This document shows positions 42,471 through 50,918 of a DNA stretch of 59,172 nt, one piece after another. Each line of letters starts with the position of its first letter. Position 1 is the first letter of the stretch. The stretch lies in contig CAZRSF010000037.1 of assembly GCA_964602655.1 (NCBI GenBank), positions 1-59,172 on the forward strand, given 5' to 3'. Below the pieces are notes generated by a model that made no database searches, was not told where the DNA came from, and was given only the letters and a program-made list of their open reading frames with translations. Source of the DNA: Moduliflexus sp964602655 (lineage in GTDB: Bacteria; Moduliflexota; Moduliflexia; Moduliflexales; Moduliflexaceae). The position numbers and the translations under genes were made by a program.

Positions 42471-43400
42471 TTACTTCTTTTCGCGGATCAAATCGGAATA
42501 CACAAGCTGCGTAAATTGATCCGGAGGCATAAAGCCTTTGCCCCAGGCTTCATCAAATTGCTGTGTCGGTTTGGCGGCGACGATTTCTTCCAGCGTTTTG
42601 CCCTCGGCAATCAGAGCGCGGACATTGTCGCGGATGCCGGTCAACATGGCGACGTACGCCTGCATTTTCGCTTTATCCGACACCGGCCCATGTCCCGGAA
42701 TAATTTTCGTCGTGTCGTTAATCGTCTCCATCACTTTGGTTGCGACTTCAATCATTCCATTGATAGAGCCGCCATGCTCTACGTCAATAAACGGATACAG
42801 CCCCTCGAAGTAGATGTCGCCGGTCTGCAAAACGTTCGCTTTCTGCCAATAGACCACGACATCGCCGTCGGTGTGCGCCATGCCGGGATGAGAGATCACG
42901 ATGTCATCGCCGTTCAGATGCATCGTCATCGAATCGCCGAAGGTTTGCACAGGCTGTCCTTCTTTGGCGGCTGGCGGAATTGTCATGTTAAACGCTGTCA
43001 ATTTTTGCTCGGTTGTCAGGCGTTTCCAGACGTTTTCATGCGACAGCAGCGTAACGCCTTTTTTGCCGAGATATTCGTTTCCAGCGACGTGATCGAAATG
43101 CCAGTGCGTATTCAGCGCGAAGCGCACCGGCTGCGGGCTGATTTCGGCGATTTTTGCCATGATTTTGTCCATCAATTCAACCGCCTGTCCCGTATCCACC
43201 ATAAAAATGCCCTGATCGCCGACTGACAGCCCGATATTGCCGCCGGTCACGGTATTTAATACATACACGCCATCAGCAACCTGCTGGCTCGTAATTTCGA
43301 TTTGACTCACATCGTTCTGCGCGAAACCGACAGAACTTATCATGACAATAACCGCAATCATCGCACTTACGGATAACAACCGCAGCATTCGTTTCAACAT
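42471..43400 (-). CDS. secreted metallo-beta-lactamase-fold hydrolase
   Basis: 309 residues from ATG 43400 with AGGAGA 6 nt upstream (TTG 43418 also possible). Signal peptide MLKRMLRLLSVSAMIAVIVM, cleavage near VGFA. Zinc motif HWHFDH near residue 108 (HxHxDH), GMAHTDGDVVVYW near residue 185 and IIPGHGPVS near residue 255. This is the periplasmic quinoprotein-associated/cyclase-like MBL subgroup. Substrate cannot be read from sequence. Confidence 0.9.
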   Translation of the reverse strand: MLKRMLRLLSVSAMIAVIVMISSVGFAQNDVSQIEITSQQVADGVYVLNTVTGGNIGLSVGDQGIFMVDTGQAVELMDKIMAKIAEISPQPVRFALNTHWHFDHVAGNEYLGKKGVTLLSHENVWKRLTTEQKLTAFNMTIPPAAKEGQPVQTFGDSMTMHLNGDDIVISHPGMAHTDGDVVVYWQKANVLQTGDIYFEGLYPFIDVEHGGSINGMIEVATKVMETINDTTKIIPGHGPVSDKAKMQAYVAMLTGIRDNVRALIAEGKTLEEIVAAKPTQQFDEAWGKGFMPPDQFTQLVYSDLIREKK

Positions 43401-43512
43401 GAGCGTTCTCCTGATCAATTGTGAATAGTGAATAATTTAAATACAATGTAGCACAACTGCCACAATGTCATTTTTGTAGAGCGACGCCTGTGTGTCAAGG
43501 GAAATCACGCAT

Positions 43513-43956
43513 TCAACGCGTTTCTCTCTCAACTAAATTGTTGAGAATCTGGCACAGCATTTGTTCGAATGTGTCAATCGCCTTTTCGCTCAGGCCGCGA
43601 TAAAACAGCGCGTTCATCTCCTGCGAGACCGCGAGATAGACCGCTTGCAGGTCTTTGTCTTTCTGCGTCCGCTCAATCAGAATCGCCCGGCGGTCGTCCG
43701 GCGACGGCACGCGCCGCACGAATCCGGCGACTTCCAGCCGATCCAACATGCTCGTCAGCGTGGATTTGCCGAGCGACGCGCGTTTCGCCAATTCGTTGAT
43801 GGAAATGCCGTCTTGCTCCCACAGCACGAACAGAATCCGCCCTTGCGCCGGGTTGATCTCGCTGATATTGTATTCTTTCAATTTCGCGGCAAAAATCCGC
43901 CCGGCGGCCTGATGAATCTTCGCGATTAAAAAGCCCCCTTCTCGGTTCGGTTTCAT
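43513..43956 (-). CDS. MarR family transcriptional regulator
   Basis: 147 residues from ATG 43956; the longer frame to 43980 runs into a palindrome. Winged helix-turn-helix: AQGRILFVLWEQDGISINEL, ASLGKSTLTSMLDRLEVAGF (recognition helix near residue 58-77), RRVPSPDDRRAILIE wing. No SD seen at either start. MarR proteins usually repress neighbouring genes; the adjacent MBL and flavin-protein genes are candidate targets. Confidence 0.9.
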   Translation of the reverse strand: MKPNREGGFLIAKIHQAAGRIFAAKLKEYNISEINPAQGRILFVLWEQDGISINELAKRASLGKSTLTSMLDRLEVAGFVRRVPSPDDRRAILIERTQKDKDLQAVYLAVSQEMNALFYRGLSEKAIDTFEQMLCQILNNLVERETR

Positions 43957-43967
43957 AGAGGTATTCA

Positions 43968-44102
43968 CCACGAAACACACGAAATTTGGTTATGCGCGGC
44001 GTACCGCCGACGTCCTCGTCGGCATGATAAACGGAAAGCCGACGAGGACGTCGGCGGTACGCCGCACATGAGTCATTTTCGTGTCTTTCGTGTGTTTCGT
44101 GG
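43968..44102. repeat. nested palindromes, family F inside a CCACGAAA arm pair
   Basis: Outer arms CCACGAAACACACGAAA (43968-43984) and exact complement (44086-44102). Inner arms run 43993-44023 and 44038-44068; they begin TGCGCGGCGTACCGCC and include GACGTCCTCGTCGGC. The whole gap upstream of the MarR gene is palindromic. A related inner unit is at 57900-57955. Confidence 0.9.
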
Positions 44103-44103
44103 T

Positions 44104-44562
44104 TTAAAACGTCAATTCCAATCGCTGCAATTGATACCAGCCGCGCAAAAACATCGGCGACAGGCGCAAGACGGTATGATCCGGATCGTCGTATCCTTTC
44201 GGGTAATAGCTCTCCCAGCCCGGCTGCCAGAGCGCCTGCTTGATGCTGATATCCTCGACGATTTCGATCTTGCCGCCCAGCATCACGCCATGAAACGCTT
44301 TCGGCTGGCAATAATAGACCGACACGTTCGGATTCTCCTTGATTTGCGCCACTTTGCGCGAAGAGGTGTTTGTTGTAAAATACAGTTGAAGCGGGGCAAG
44401 CGTCCTGAAAAAGTCTCGCAAGCCCGGATATTGCGCCGTGTTGCGCAGATTCAGCATGGCGCGGGTATCGGGAAACCCATCGCGACCGATATTGGTCAAA
44501 TAGGCGGCTTCGGCGGATTCGATAAGCTGGCGGCTGACTTCTTTGATTGTTGCGGTATCCAT
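44104..44562 (-). CDS. pyridoxamine 5'-phosphate oxidase-like flavin-binding protein
   Basis: 152 residues of the split-barrel FMN-binding family (general stress protein 26 type): ESAEAAYLTNIGRDGFPDTR, LYFTTNTSSRKVAQI near residue 58, NPNVSVYYCQP and KIEIVEDISIKQALW. GGAGG 4 nt before the ATG. It probably binds FMN or haem and reduces an unknown substrate. It shares direction with the MarR gene across the palindromic gap. Confidence 0.87.
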   Translation of the reverse strand: MDTATIKEVSRQLIESAEAAYLTNIGRDGFPDTRAMLNLRNTAQYPGLRDFFRTLAPLQLYFTTNTSSRKVAQIKENPNVSVYYCQPKAFHGVMLGGKIEIVEDISIKQALWQPGWESYYPKGYDDPDHTVLRLSPMFLRGWYQLQRLELTF

Positions 44563-44820
44563 AGTTCCTCCAGATTAAGACGTTATTCAAGCGAAATGTC
44601 GTTTTGTGTAAATAATATGTTTTATGTAAAAATATATCATAACGTACTGTACCATATAGAACTAAATCGTCAAGAAAAATTTTTACAAATATCAAAACTT
44701 GTGTCAGGCATTTCTAAATATATTTCTTGACACGCCGCTCGAAATGATGGCAGAGCTACTCATCTGACGAAATCGCATCTGTTTTCGACCGCATCGCTAT
44801 TAGGAGTTTCACTGGACATC

Positions 44821-47800
44821 ATGACCGTACACGACTATCTCGCGCAGCTTCAGACACGCTATCAGAGCGGCATGGCGAAAGAACATGCCTATCGTACCGA
44901 CCTTGAACAACTGCTCCGGGCGCTGGCGCCGAATATGGAAATTACGAACGAACCGGCGAACGTGACGGATTGCGGCAACCCGGATTTTGTCATCACGAAG
45001 GGCAAAATTCCGGTCGGCTACATCGAGGCCAAAGACATCGGCAAAGACCTGAACAGCAAGCAGTATCACGAGCAATTCAGCCGCTACCGCAAGGCGCTCG
45101 ACAACCTGATCATCACTGACTATCTCTACTTTCAGTTTTTTCGGCATGATGTTCTGGTGCATGAGGTTCGGATTGGCGACATTCAGGGCGGCAAGATCGT
45201 GCCGCTGCCGGAGCAGTTCGCCTATTTCACGAATCTGATTGCGGAATTCTGCGGGTTTATCGGCCAGACCATCGCGTCGGCGTCGAAATTGGCCGAATTG
45301 ATGGCGGCGAAAGCGCGCTTGCTGCAAACCATTTTGGAACAGGCGGTCGCGTCGGACGTGCAAACCGCCGAGCAGACCGCGTTAAAAGACCAACTCAAGG
45401 CGTTTCAGGAGATTTTGATTCACGACCTCGCGCCCCGCGATTTTGCCGATCTGTACGCGCAAACCCTCGCCTACGGCCTGTTTGCGGCGCGGCTGCACGA
45501 TCCGTCGTTGAAAACGTTCACGCGCCAGGAAGCGGCGGAACTGATTCCCAAAACCAACCCGTTTTTGCGCAAACTCTTTCAATACATCCTTGTCGAAGAG
45601 ATTGACGAACGCATCAAAACGACGGTGGACAACCTCGCAGAGGTCTTCCGGGCGGCGGATGTCCACGCCATTATGCAGCATTTCGCGCAAACCACGCAGC
45701 AGGCTGATCCGGTGATTCATTTCTATGAAACCTTCCTCGCGGCCTACGATCCGAAACTCCGCAAAAGCCGGGGTGTCTGGTACACACCCGCGCCGGTCGT
45801 AGATTTCATCATCCGCGCCATAGATGACTTGCTGCAAGGAGAATTCGGCCTGCCGCAAGGGTTGGCCGATACCTCCACCGTCACGATCAAGGTTGAAGAA
45901 CAAGGGAACGCCACGCCAGTCAAACGCGACGCGCATAAAGTGCAATTCCTTGATCCCGGCGTCGGCACTGGCACGTTTTTAGTCGAAATCGTCAGACGCA
46001 TTTACGCCATGCGCTTCAAGAGTATGCAAGGCGCATGGAGCGGCTATGTTGAAGAGCATCTGCTTCCGCGCCTGAACGGATTCGAATTGTTGATGGCGCC
46101 GTACACGATGGCGCACGTCAAATTGGATTTGCTGCTCAAAGAAACCGGATATCAGCCGCAAAAATCGAAGCGGTTCAACATTTACTTAACCAATTCGCTG
46201 GAAGAGCATCACGGCTATACGCAAATGCTGTTTGCGCAGTGGCTGTCCGCTGAAGCCAATGCGGCGAGCGCGATCAAACGCGACGCGCCGATTATGGTGG
46301 TCTTAGGAAATCCGCCGTATGCCGTCAGCAGCGCGAACGCTTCAATCGGCAGCGATGGCAAAAAAACCTGGATCGGCGCATTGCTCGACGACTACAAAAA
46401 AGACCTGAACGAAAAGAAACTCAATCTCGACGACGATTACATCAAATTCATCCGGTACGGCCATCATCTGATTGAGAAGAATCATGAGGGGATTTTGGCG
46501 TATATTTCCAACAACAGCTTTCTCGATGGCATCACGCACCGCCAGATGCGCAAAGCGTTATTGGACACCTTCGATAAAATTTATATTCTCGATTTGCACG
46601 GCAGCGCGAAGAAGCAGGAGACCTCTCCTGACGGCGGCAAAGACGAAAATGTCTTCGATATTATGCAGGGCGTGTCGATTAACATCTTTGTGAAAACGAA
46701 AGGGAAGAAAAAACGAACGCTCGCTGAAGTCTATCATTGCGATCTGTATGGCCGACGGAAGGCGAAATATGAACTGTTGCAAAAAGAAACGCTCAACACG
46801 CTCCATTGGCAAAAGCTTGCCTATCAAGAGCCATATTTCTTTTTCGTGCCGAAGGATTTTCAAGGAGAAGCTCGTTATGCAGCCGGATTCGGATTGAACG
46901 AACTCTTTCTTGAAAATAATACCGGCATTCAAACGAAACGAGATCATCTGGTCTATCAGTTTTCAAAAAAAGACATTAGAATGGTTATTGAAGACATGAC
47001 AACACTTCCCGAAGAAGGGATCAGGAAAAAATATCAATTGCCCGATGATGGGGAAGGTTGGGCGATTCGATGGGCGCAAGAAGACATTCGAAATAATCCT
47101 GGTGAATTTCTTATGCTTCATTATCATCCTCTTGATTTCAGATATACCTATTTTACGGGGATTAGCAGCGGATTGATGGCGAGGCCGAGAACGCCATTGA
47201 TGCACAGCGCAATAAAAAAGAATTATAATTTATTGGCTGTTAGAAATTCGAGAAGAGGGAATGTCAATAACTACTTTATCACGAAATATGCTGTGGATAA
47301 AGACGGTGTTTCACCGTTTGATAATTGTAAGTTTTTTCCGCTCTATCTGTATTCCGATGATTCCGAACAACAAACGTTCGATGAAACGCCAGCCCGCACC
47401 CCGAACCTGAACATGGAGATCGTGCAGCGTATCGCGGACGCGCTCGGCCTGCGGTTCGTGCCGGAATCCGTTGTAGAGACGCACGGCCGTGCGTCTCTAC
47501 GCGGCGGCGATATGCCTCTGCAAAACACCTTTACGCCGCTCGATCTGCTCGATTATATCTACGCCGTGCTGCATTCGCCGACGTATCGTGACACCTACAA
47601 AGAATTCTTGAAAATTGATTTTCCTCGTGTCCCGTATCCACCCAACGTTGAGACGTTCTGGAAATTGGTCGAACTCGGCGGCGAATTGCGGCAGATTCAT
47701 CTGTTGGAATCGCCGACGGTCGAACAATTCATCACCACGTATCCGCAGGATGGCGACAACGTGGTCGGCAAGGTGCGATTCGACACGTCCCCTACAGAAC

Positions 47801-48147
47801 TCGTCCTTGACTTTTCTCCAAAAAAGAAGAAGGACGGTTTGCTTGCCGTAATTTTGGGGCTTGAGCTAAACCCGCAAAAATCCACTCCTGAGCATGCTCC
47901 CAAAGAAATTGAACATTGGGGAATTTATGGCAAGGTATGGATCAACGACACGCAATATTTTTCCAACGTGCCGCAGGTTGCCTGGGAGTTCTATATCGGC
48001 GGCTATCAGCCCGCGCAAAAATGGCTGAAAGACCGGCAGGGGCGAGCGTTAGCCTTCGACGACATTGTGCATTATCAGAAAATCATCGTCGCGCTGACCG
48101 AAACCGACCGCCTGATGCGAGAAATTGACGCAGTTTCGTTGAACTGA
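44821..48147 (+). CDS. single-chain restriction endonuclease-methyltransferase (type IIG/ISP-like)
   Basis: 1108 residues. The N-terminus has a PD-(D/E)XK nuclease motif: NPDFVITKG (Asp about 53) then YIEAK (Glu and Lys about 67-69). A helical linker leads to an adenine N6-methyltransferase domain with SAM motif DPGVGTGTF near residue 380 (usually DPACGTGTF) and catalytic NPPY near residue 497. The C-terminal 500 residues are the likely target-recognition part. A family D palindrome is inserted in frame near residue 884. No separate specificity or helicase gene is nearby, fitting a stand-alone enzyme that cuts and modifies DNA. Start ATG with a distant GGAG. Confidence 0.85.
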   Translation: MTVHDYLAQLQTRYQSGMAKEHAYRTDLEQLLRALAPNMEITNEPANVTDCGNPDFVITKGKIPVGYIEAKDIGKDLNSKQYHEQFSRYRKALDNLIITDYLYFQFFRHDVLVHEVRIGDIQGGKIVPLPEQFAYFTNLIAEFCGFIGQTIASASKLAELMAAKARLLQTILEQAVASDVQTAEQTALKDQLKAFQEILIHDLAPRDFADLYAQTLAYGLFAARLHDPSLKTFTRQEAAELIPKTNPFLRKLFQYILVEEIDERIKTTVDNLAEVFRAADVHAIMQHFAQTTQQADPVIHFYETFLAAYDPKLRKSRGVWYTPAPVVDFIIRAIDDLLQGEFGLPQGLADTSTVTIKVEEQGNATPVKRDAHKVQFLDPGVGTGTFLVEIVRRIYAMRFKSMQGAWSGYVEEHLLPRLNGFELLMAPYTMAHVKLDLLLKETGYQPQKSKRFNIYLTNSLEEHHGYTQMLFAQWLSAEANAASAIKRDAPIMVVLGNPPYAVSSANASIGSDGKKTWIGALLDDYKKDLNEKKLNLDDDYIKFIRYGHHLIEKNHEGILAYISNNSFLDGITHRQMRKALLDTFDKIYILDLHGSAKKQETSPDGGKDENVFDIMQGVSINIFVKTKGKKKRTLAEVYHCDLYGRRKAKYELLQKETLNTLHWQKLAYQEPYFFFVPKDFQGEARYAAGFGLNELFLENNTGIQTKRDHLVYQFSKKDIRMVIEDMTTLPEEGIRKKYQLPDDGEGWAIRWAQEDIRNNPGEFLMLHYHPLDFRYTYFTGISSGLMARPRTPLMHSAIKKNYNLLAVRNSRRGNVNNYFITKYAVDKDGVSPFDNCKFFPLYLYSDDSEQQTFDETPARTPNLNMEIVQRIADALGLRFVPESVVETHGRASLRGGDMPLQNTFTPLDLLDYIYAVLHSPTYRDTYKEFLKIDFPRVPYPPNVETFWKLVELGGELRQIHLLESPTVEQFITTYPQDGDNVVGKVRFDTSPTELVLDFSPKKKKDGLLAVILGLELNPQKSTPEHAPKEIEHWGIYGKVWINDTQYFSNVPQVAWEFYIGGYQPAQKWLKDRQGRALAFDDIVHYQKIIVALTETDRLMREIDAVSLN
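47473..47500. repeat. family D palindrome within the methylase gene (copy 3)
   Basis: GTAGAGACGCACGG and its exact complement, 28 nt perfect. It is read as VETHGRASLR between FVPESV and GGDMPLQ. The same sequence is intergenic at 1997-2026 and 41599-41639. Confidence 0.92.
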
Positions 48148-48154
48148 CCTTTAT

Positions 48155-48187
48155 AACCCTGACAGGGTTTCAAACCCCTTCAGGATT
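48155..48187. repeat. family B palindrome (copy 7)
   Basis: AACCCTGACAGGGTTT and AAACCCCTTCAGGATT arms with mismatches, 8 nt after the methylase stop; terminator-like. Confidence 0.8.
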
Positions 48188-48210
48188 GGCGAAGATCGCA
48201 TATATCCACT

Positions 48211-48831
48211 ATGTTTATCATCACTCTTCTGATTCTGCTTTCCGCCACGCTGCATATCTGCGCTGAATACACCAATCGCCGCCGCCTGATTTACGTGTTT
48301 AAGCCGCTGACGACGACGCTGATCATTCTGCTCTGCGCGACACGCGCCACATCAGGCTGCGCCGCCTTTATTCTCGCCGGACTCCTGCTTTCGCTGGCAG
48401 GCGACATCTTTTTGATGCTGCCGCAAGATCGCTTCATTCCCGGCCTGCTTAGTTTTCTCGGCGCGCATCTGTGCTACATCGCCGCGTTTACCGTCGGAAG
48501 CGGCTTTCAGGCGAGTTTTTTTGTGCTGCTGCCTGCGGCGCTCGGCGTTGCGCTATTCATGAAATTGCTTCCGCATGTCGGTTCATCCTTACAAATCCCG
48601 GTGACTGTCTATATGCTTGTCATTCTGGCGATGTTCTGGCAGGCATTGGAACAGACCGGACATGCTTTCAATCTCCACACCGTCTTGATGCTCTCCGGCG
48701 CAGGGCTTTTTACCATTTCAGATTCCGCGCTGGCGTATAACCGCTTTGTCGCGCCGTTCCGACATGCGCCGCTCGTCGTGTTGGGCACGTATTACGTCGC
48801 GCAGTGGTGTCTGGCAAGTTCGACAATGTAG
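48211..48831 (+). CDS. YhhN family membrane protein (lysoplasmalogenase-like)
   Basis: 206 residues with about seven hydrophobic spans: MFIITLLILLSATLHICAEY, RLIYVFKPLTTTLIILLC, GLLLSLAGDIFLMLP. The conserved KPLTT near residue 31 and SLAGDIFLML near residue 67 are family hallmarks, and the late SDSALAYNRF near residue 176 is another. Members such as TMEM86 hydrolyse lysoplasmalogens; the activity here is assumed by family. Its stop codon overlaps the next palindrome. Confidence 0.88.
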   Translation: MFIITLLILLSATLHICAEYTNRRRLIYVFKPLTTTLIILLCATRATSGCAAFILAGLLLSLAGDIFLMLPQDRFIPGLLSFLGAHLCYIAAFTVGSGFQASFFVLLPAALGVALFMKLLPHVGSSLQIPVTVYMLVILAMFWQALEQTGHAFNLHTVLMLSGAGLFTISDSALAYNRFVAPFRHAPLVVLGTYYVAQWCLASSTM

Positions 48832-48855
48832 GTCGAAACTGGAGTTTCGAGCTAC
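48828..48855. repeat. family G palindrome (copy 2)
   Basis: GTAGGTCGAAACT and AGTTTCGAGCTAC arms, overlapping the YhhN stop codon and abutting the SD of the next gene. Copy 1 is at 54691-54718. Confidence 0.75.
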
Positions 48856-48870
48856 AAGGAGCGTGTATTG

Positions 48871-49743
48871 ATGTTGATACGAATATCGAGCATAGTATTG
48901 GGAACACTTGTATTATTTGCGTCCTCCGCGTTTACGGCGGATTTTACGGTGCGCGATCTGTTTACCGCAACGACAACGGAAGAAGACCTCTGGGAGGCGT
49001 TCCCGGAAGAAACGGCCTCAGAGGAAGCGATTCTCAAGGCGGGCGGCGTGTGCGATTTCATCAAAACCGCTGACCGCCGCACCTGTCTGTTTAAGGTTCG
49101 AGACGGTCAGCGTCTGCGATTGTTTGTTTATGAGGCCGATTCGTCTGGCGCGTATTCCCGCACAGAAGAGATTTGCCTCCCGACCTGGTATAACAAAGCC
49201 GCGATCTCGACAGCGGACATTTTAAATGATGGTCGCAAAGCTTTGCTGATCGAGCACTTCGGCAACGTCGGCACGAATACCGACCAGCGGGTTGTCGCCA
49301 TCCTCGCCTGGCATTCGGCAAGCGCCGGCGATGAAGGCGCGTTTCGTCTGATTTTCTGGGAAACGGTCTCGTATCATATCGGGTTTAGCGGCGACAACCG
49401 GCAGCTTGACGTGGCCTACGACCTGCTGCCAAACAATTCGCCGCCAGAAATCCGTCTGACCTATCACTACAAAACGACGCGGAGCGATTTGCCGTTTTTT
49501 GAGCTTACGTGGCAAGATCGGCTGATCTGGAATGCCGAAGATTTCCGTTTCGAAGACCCTGAACTGGGTCAGAAAATAGCCGCGTGCCGTTTTGACGCCG
49601 GGGCGTGCATTCAGAAAAATATCTACACGACACGCCTGAAACGCGCTGAGATGAAATCATTTGCGCCATTTTGCGAGACAGGCGACGACGCGGAAATGTT
49701 GGAACTCCATAACCCTTATGCGCCATGCTGGCCAGAAGAATAA
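48871..49743 (+). CDS. secreted protein of unknown function
   Basis: 290 residues from ATG 48871 with AAGGAG 9 nt upstream. Signal peptide MLIRISSIVLGTLVLFASSA, cleavage after FTA. The mature part has Cys residues at about 60, 73, 102, 246, 252 and 267, enough for disulfides in the periplasm. No known domain recognised; a possible FG-GAP-like ISTADILNDGRKALLIEHFG near residue 110 hints at a propeller blade. First of five secreted-protein genes in a row. Confidence 0.7.
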   Translation: MLIRISSIVLGTLVLFASSAFTADFTVRDLFTATTTEEDLWEAFPEETASEEAILKAGGVCDFIKTADRRTCLFKVRDGQRLRLFVYEADSSGAYSRTEEICLPTWYNKAAISTADILNDGRKALLIEHFGNVGTNTDQRVVAILAWHSASAGDEGAFRLIFWETVSYHIGFSGDNRQLDVAYDLLPNNSPPEIRLTYHYKTTRSDLPFFELTWQDRLIWNAEDFRFEDPELGQKIAACRFDAGACIQKNIYTTRLKRAEMKSFAPFCETGDDAEMLELHNPYAPCWPEE

Positions 49744-49757
49744 AGGCTGAAAAACGT

Positions 49758-50918
49758 ATGCTGCGAACATGGATCGTGATGTTGATCTGCTGCGGCAATG
49801 CGCTGTTGCCTGTTGTCGCTGCTGCCGAAACACCTGCCGCGAATTTGCGCTATTCGGGCGTGTATATGCTGGAAAATATCTGCGTTGACGATGACCAGCA
49901 GCCGATTCTTTCCGTCTTTTGCAAGATGCGCGTGCTCCGCTTTTTCCCTGATAAGACTGTCATTGCCGGAGAACTGCGCGGCGTTAAAAGCGACAACACT
50001 GTCCCTGATTCTGACGACACCGAGCCGTTCGAGACCAGAGATTATCCGAAGCCGTATCATTTCGATCTCGCGGATGCGCGCTATCGCGGAACCTATACCG
50101 CGCAAGGCTCGATATTGAGGCTTCGACTCGCCAACGCGGAGGAGACGTTGACGTTGACCGCCACGCTTCATCCTGAACGCCTCGCATTGCGTTCAGCAGA
50201 CGCCGGAGAGGCCGCGTATCAATTTTTACCGATTGGCCCCAGCGCCGAAACGGCTCCGCTTGACAGGATCGTTGAGGAAATCAACCAACTCCCCTTACAA
50301 ACCACCAGCATCAAATTCGAAGCAGCATCATGGGGAACTGATGAGCAGGGGAATGTCTGGACAGATTGCGCCGCGTACTATCGCTTGACGGTCAAGACGG
50401 ATGCCTCCTGGCGAATTCGGAAGGTACGATTTTCAGGAGGTTCTTGCGGCGACATGAACGTCCATTGGCAGGGCTACGTCGATCCGACCGGGCAATTGGT
50501 GATGGTGAATTATCAAGACTGTTGTTTTCCTGAGATTGAGGGCCAGGTGTATTTTCGAGACGGCGCCCCATTGCAACCTGTCGCGTTTCTATTGTTCATC
50601 TGGGGCTATGAAGGCGAAAAAATCCTCTGGAGTCGCGGCTTTCTCGATCAACAGGATGAGATCGGGCGGCGCTTTCAAGAAGATTTGGACTGGCTCAACA
50701 CGAAGATTCATCCGGCGCTTGACGGCTTGTTTGATGAGTTTGCCAGTCGGATCGCCTCAGAACAAGAGCGGCTGCGGCGGGATTTCGCCAGACTTTCTCC
50801 CTCCGCATCTGCTGAAGAAAAAGCGCAGGGGCAAAAGTTGCTTGACGAGCTAAATCAGGCCGCCGCCACGCTGCGGCAAATATGGACGCCAGTAAACACA
50901 GGAGAAACGACACGATGA
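49758..50918 (+). CDS. secreted protein of unknown function
   Basis: 386 residues from ATG 49758; the earlier start 49725 overlaps the previous gene. Signal peptide MLRTWIVMLICCGNALLP, cleavage near AAAE. It has Cys pairs and a C-terminal coiled-coil-like segment (residues about 325-380, ERLRRDFARLSPSASAEEKA, then KLLDELNQAAATLRQ). No family recognised. Its stop overlaps the next start (ATGA), so translation is coupled. Confidence 0.7.
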   Translation: MLRTWIVMLICCGNALLPVVAAAETPAANLRYSGVYMLENICVDDDQQPILSVFCKMRVLRFFPDKTVIAGELRGVKSDNTVPDSDDTEPFETRDYPKPYHFDLADARYRGTYTAQGSILRLRLANAEETLTLTATLHPERLALRSADAGEAAYQFLPIGPSAETAPLDRIVEEINQLPLQTTSIKFEAASWGTDEQGNVWTDCAAYYRLTVKTDASWRIRKVRFSGGSCGDMNVHWQGYVDPTGQLVMVNYQDCCFPEIEGQVYFRDGAPLQPVAFLLFIWGYEGEKILWSRGFLDQQDEIGRRFQEDLDWLNTKIHPALDGLFDEFASRIASEQERLRRDFARLSPSASAEEKAQGQKLLDELNQAAATLRQIWTPVNTGETTR

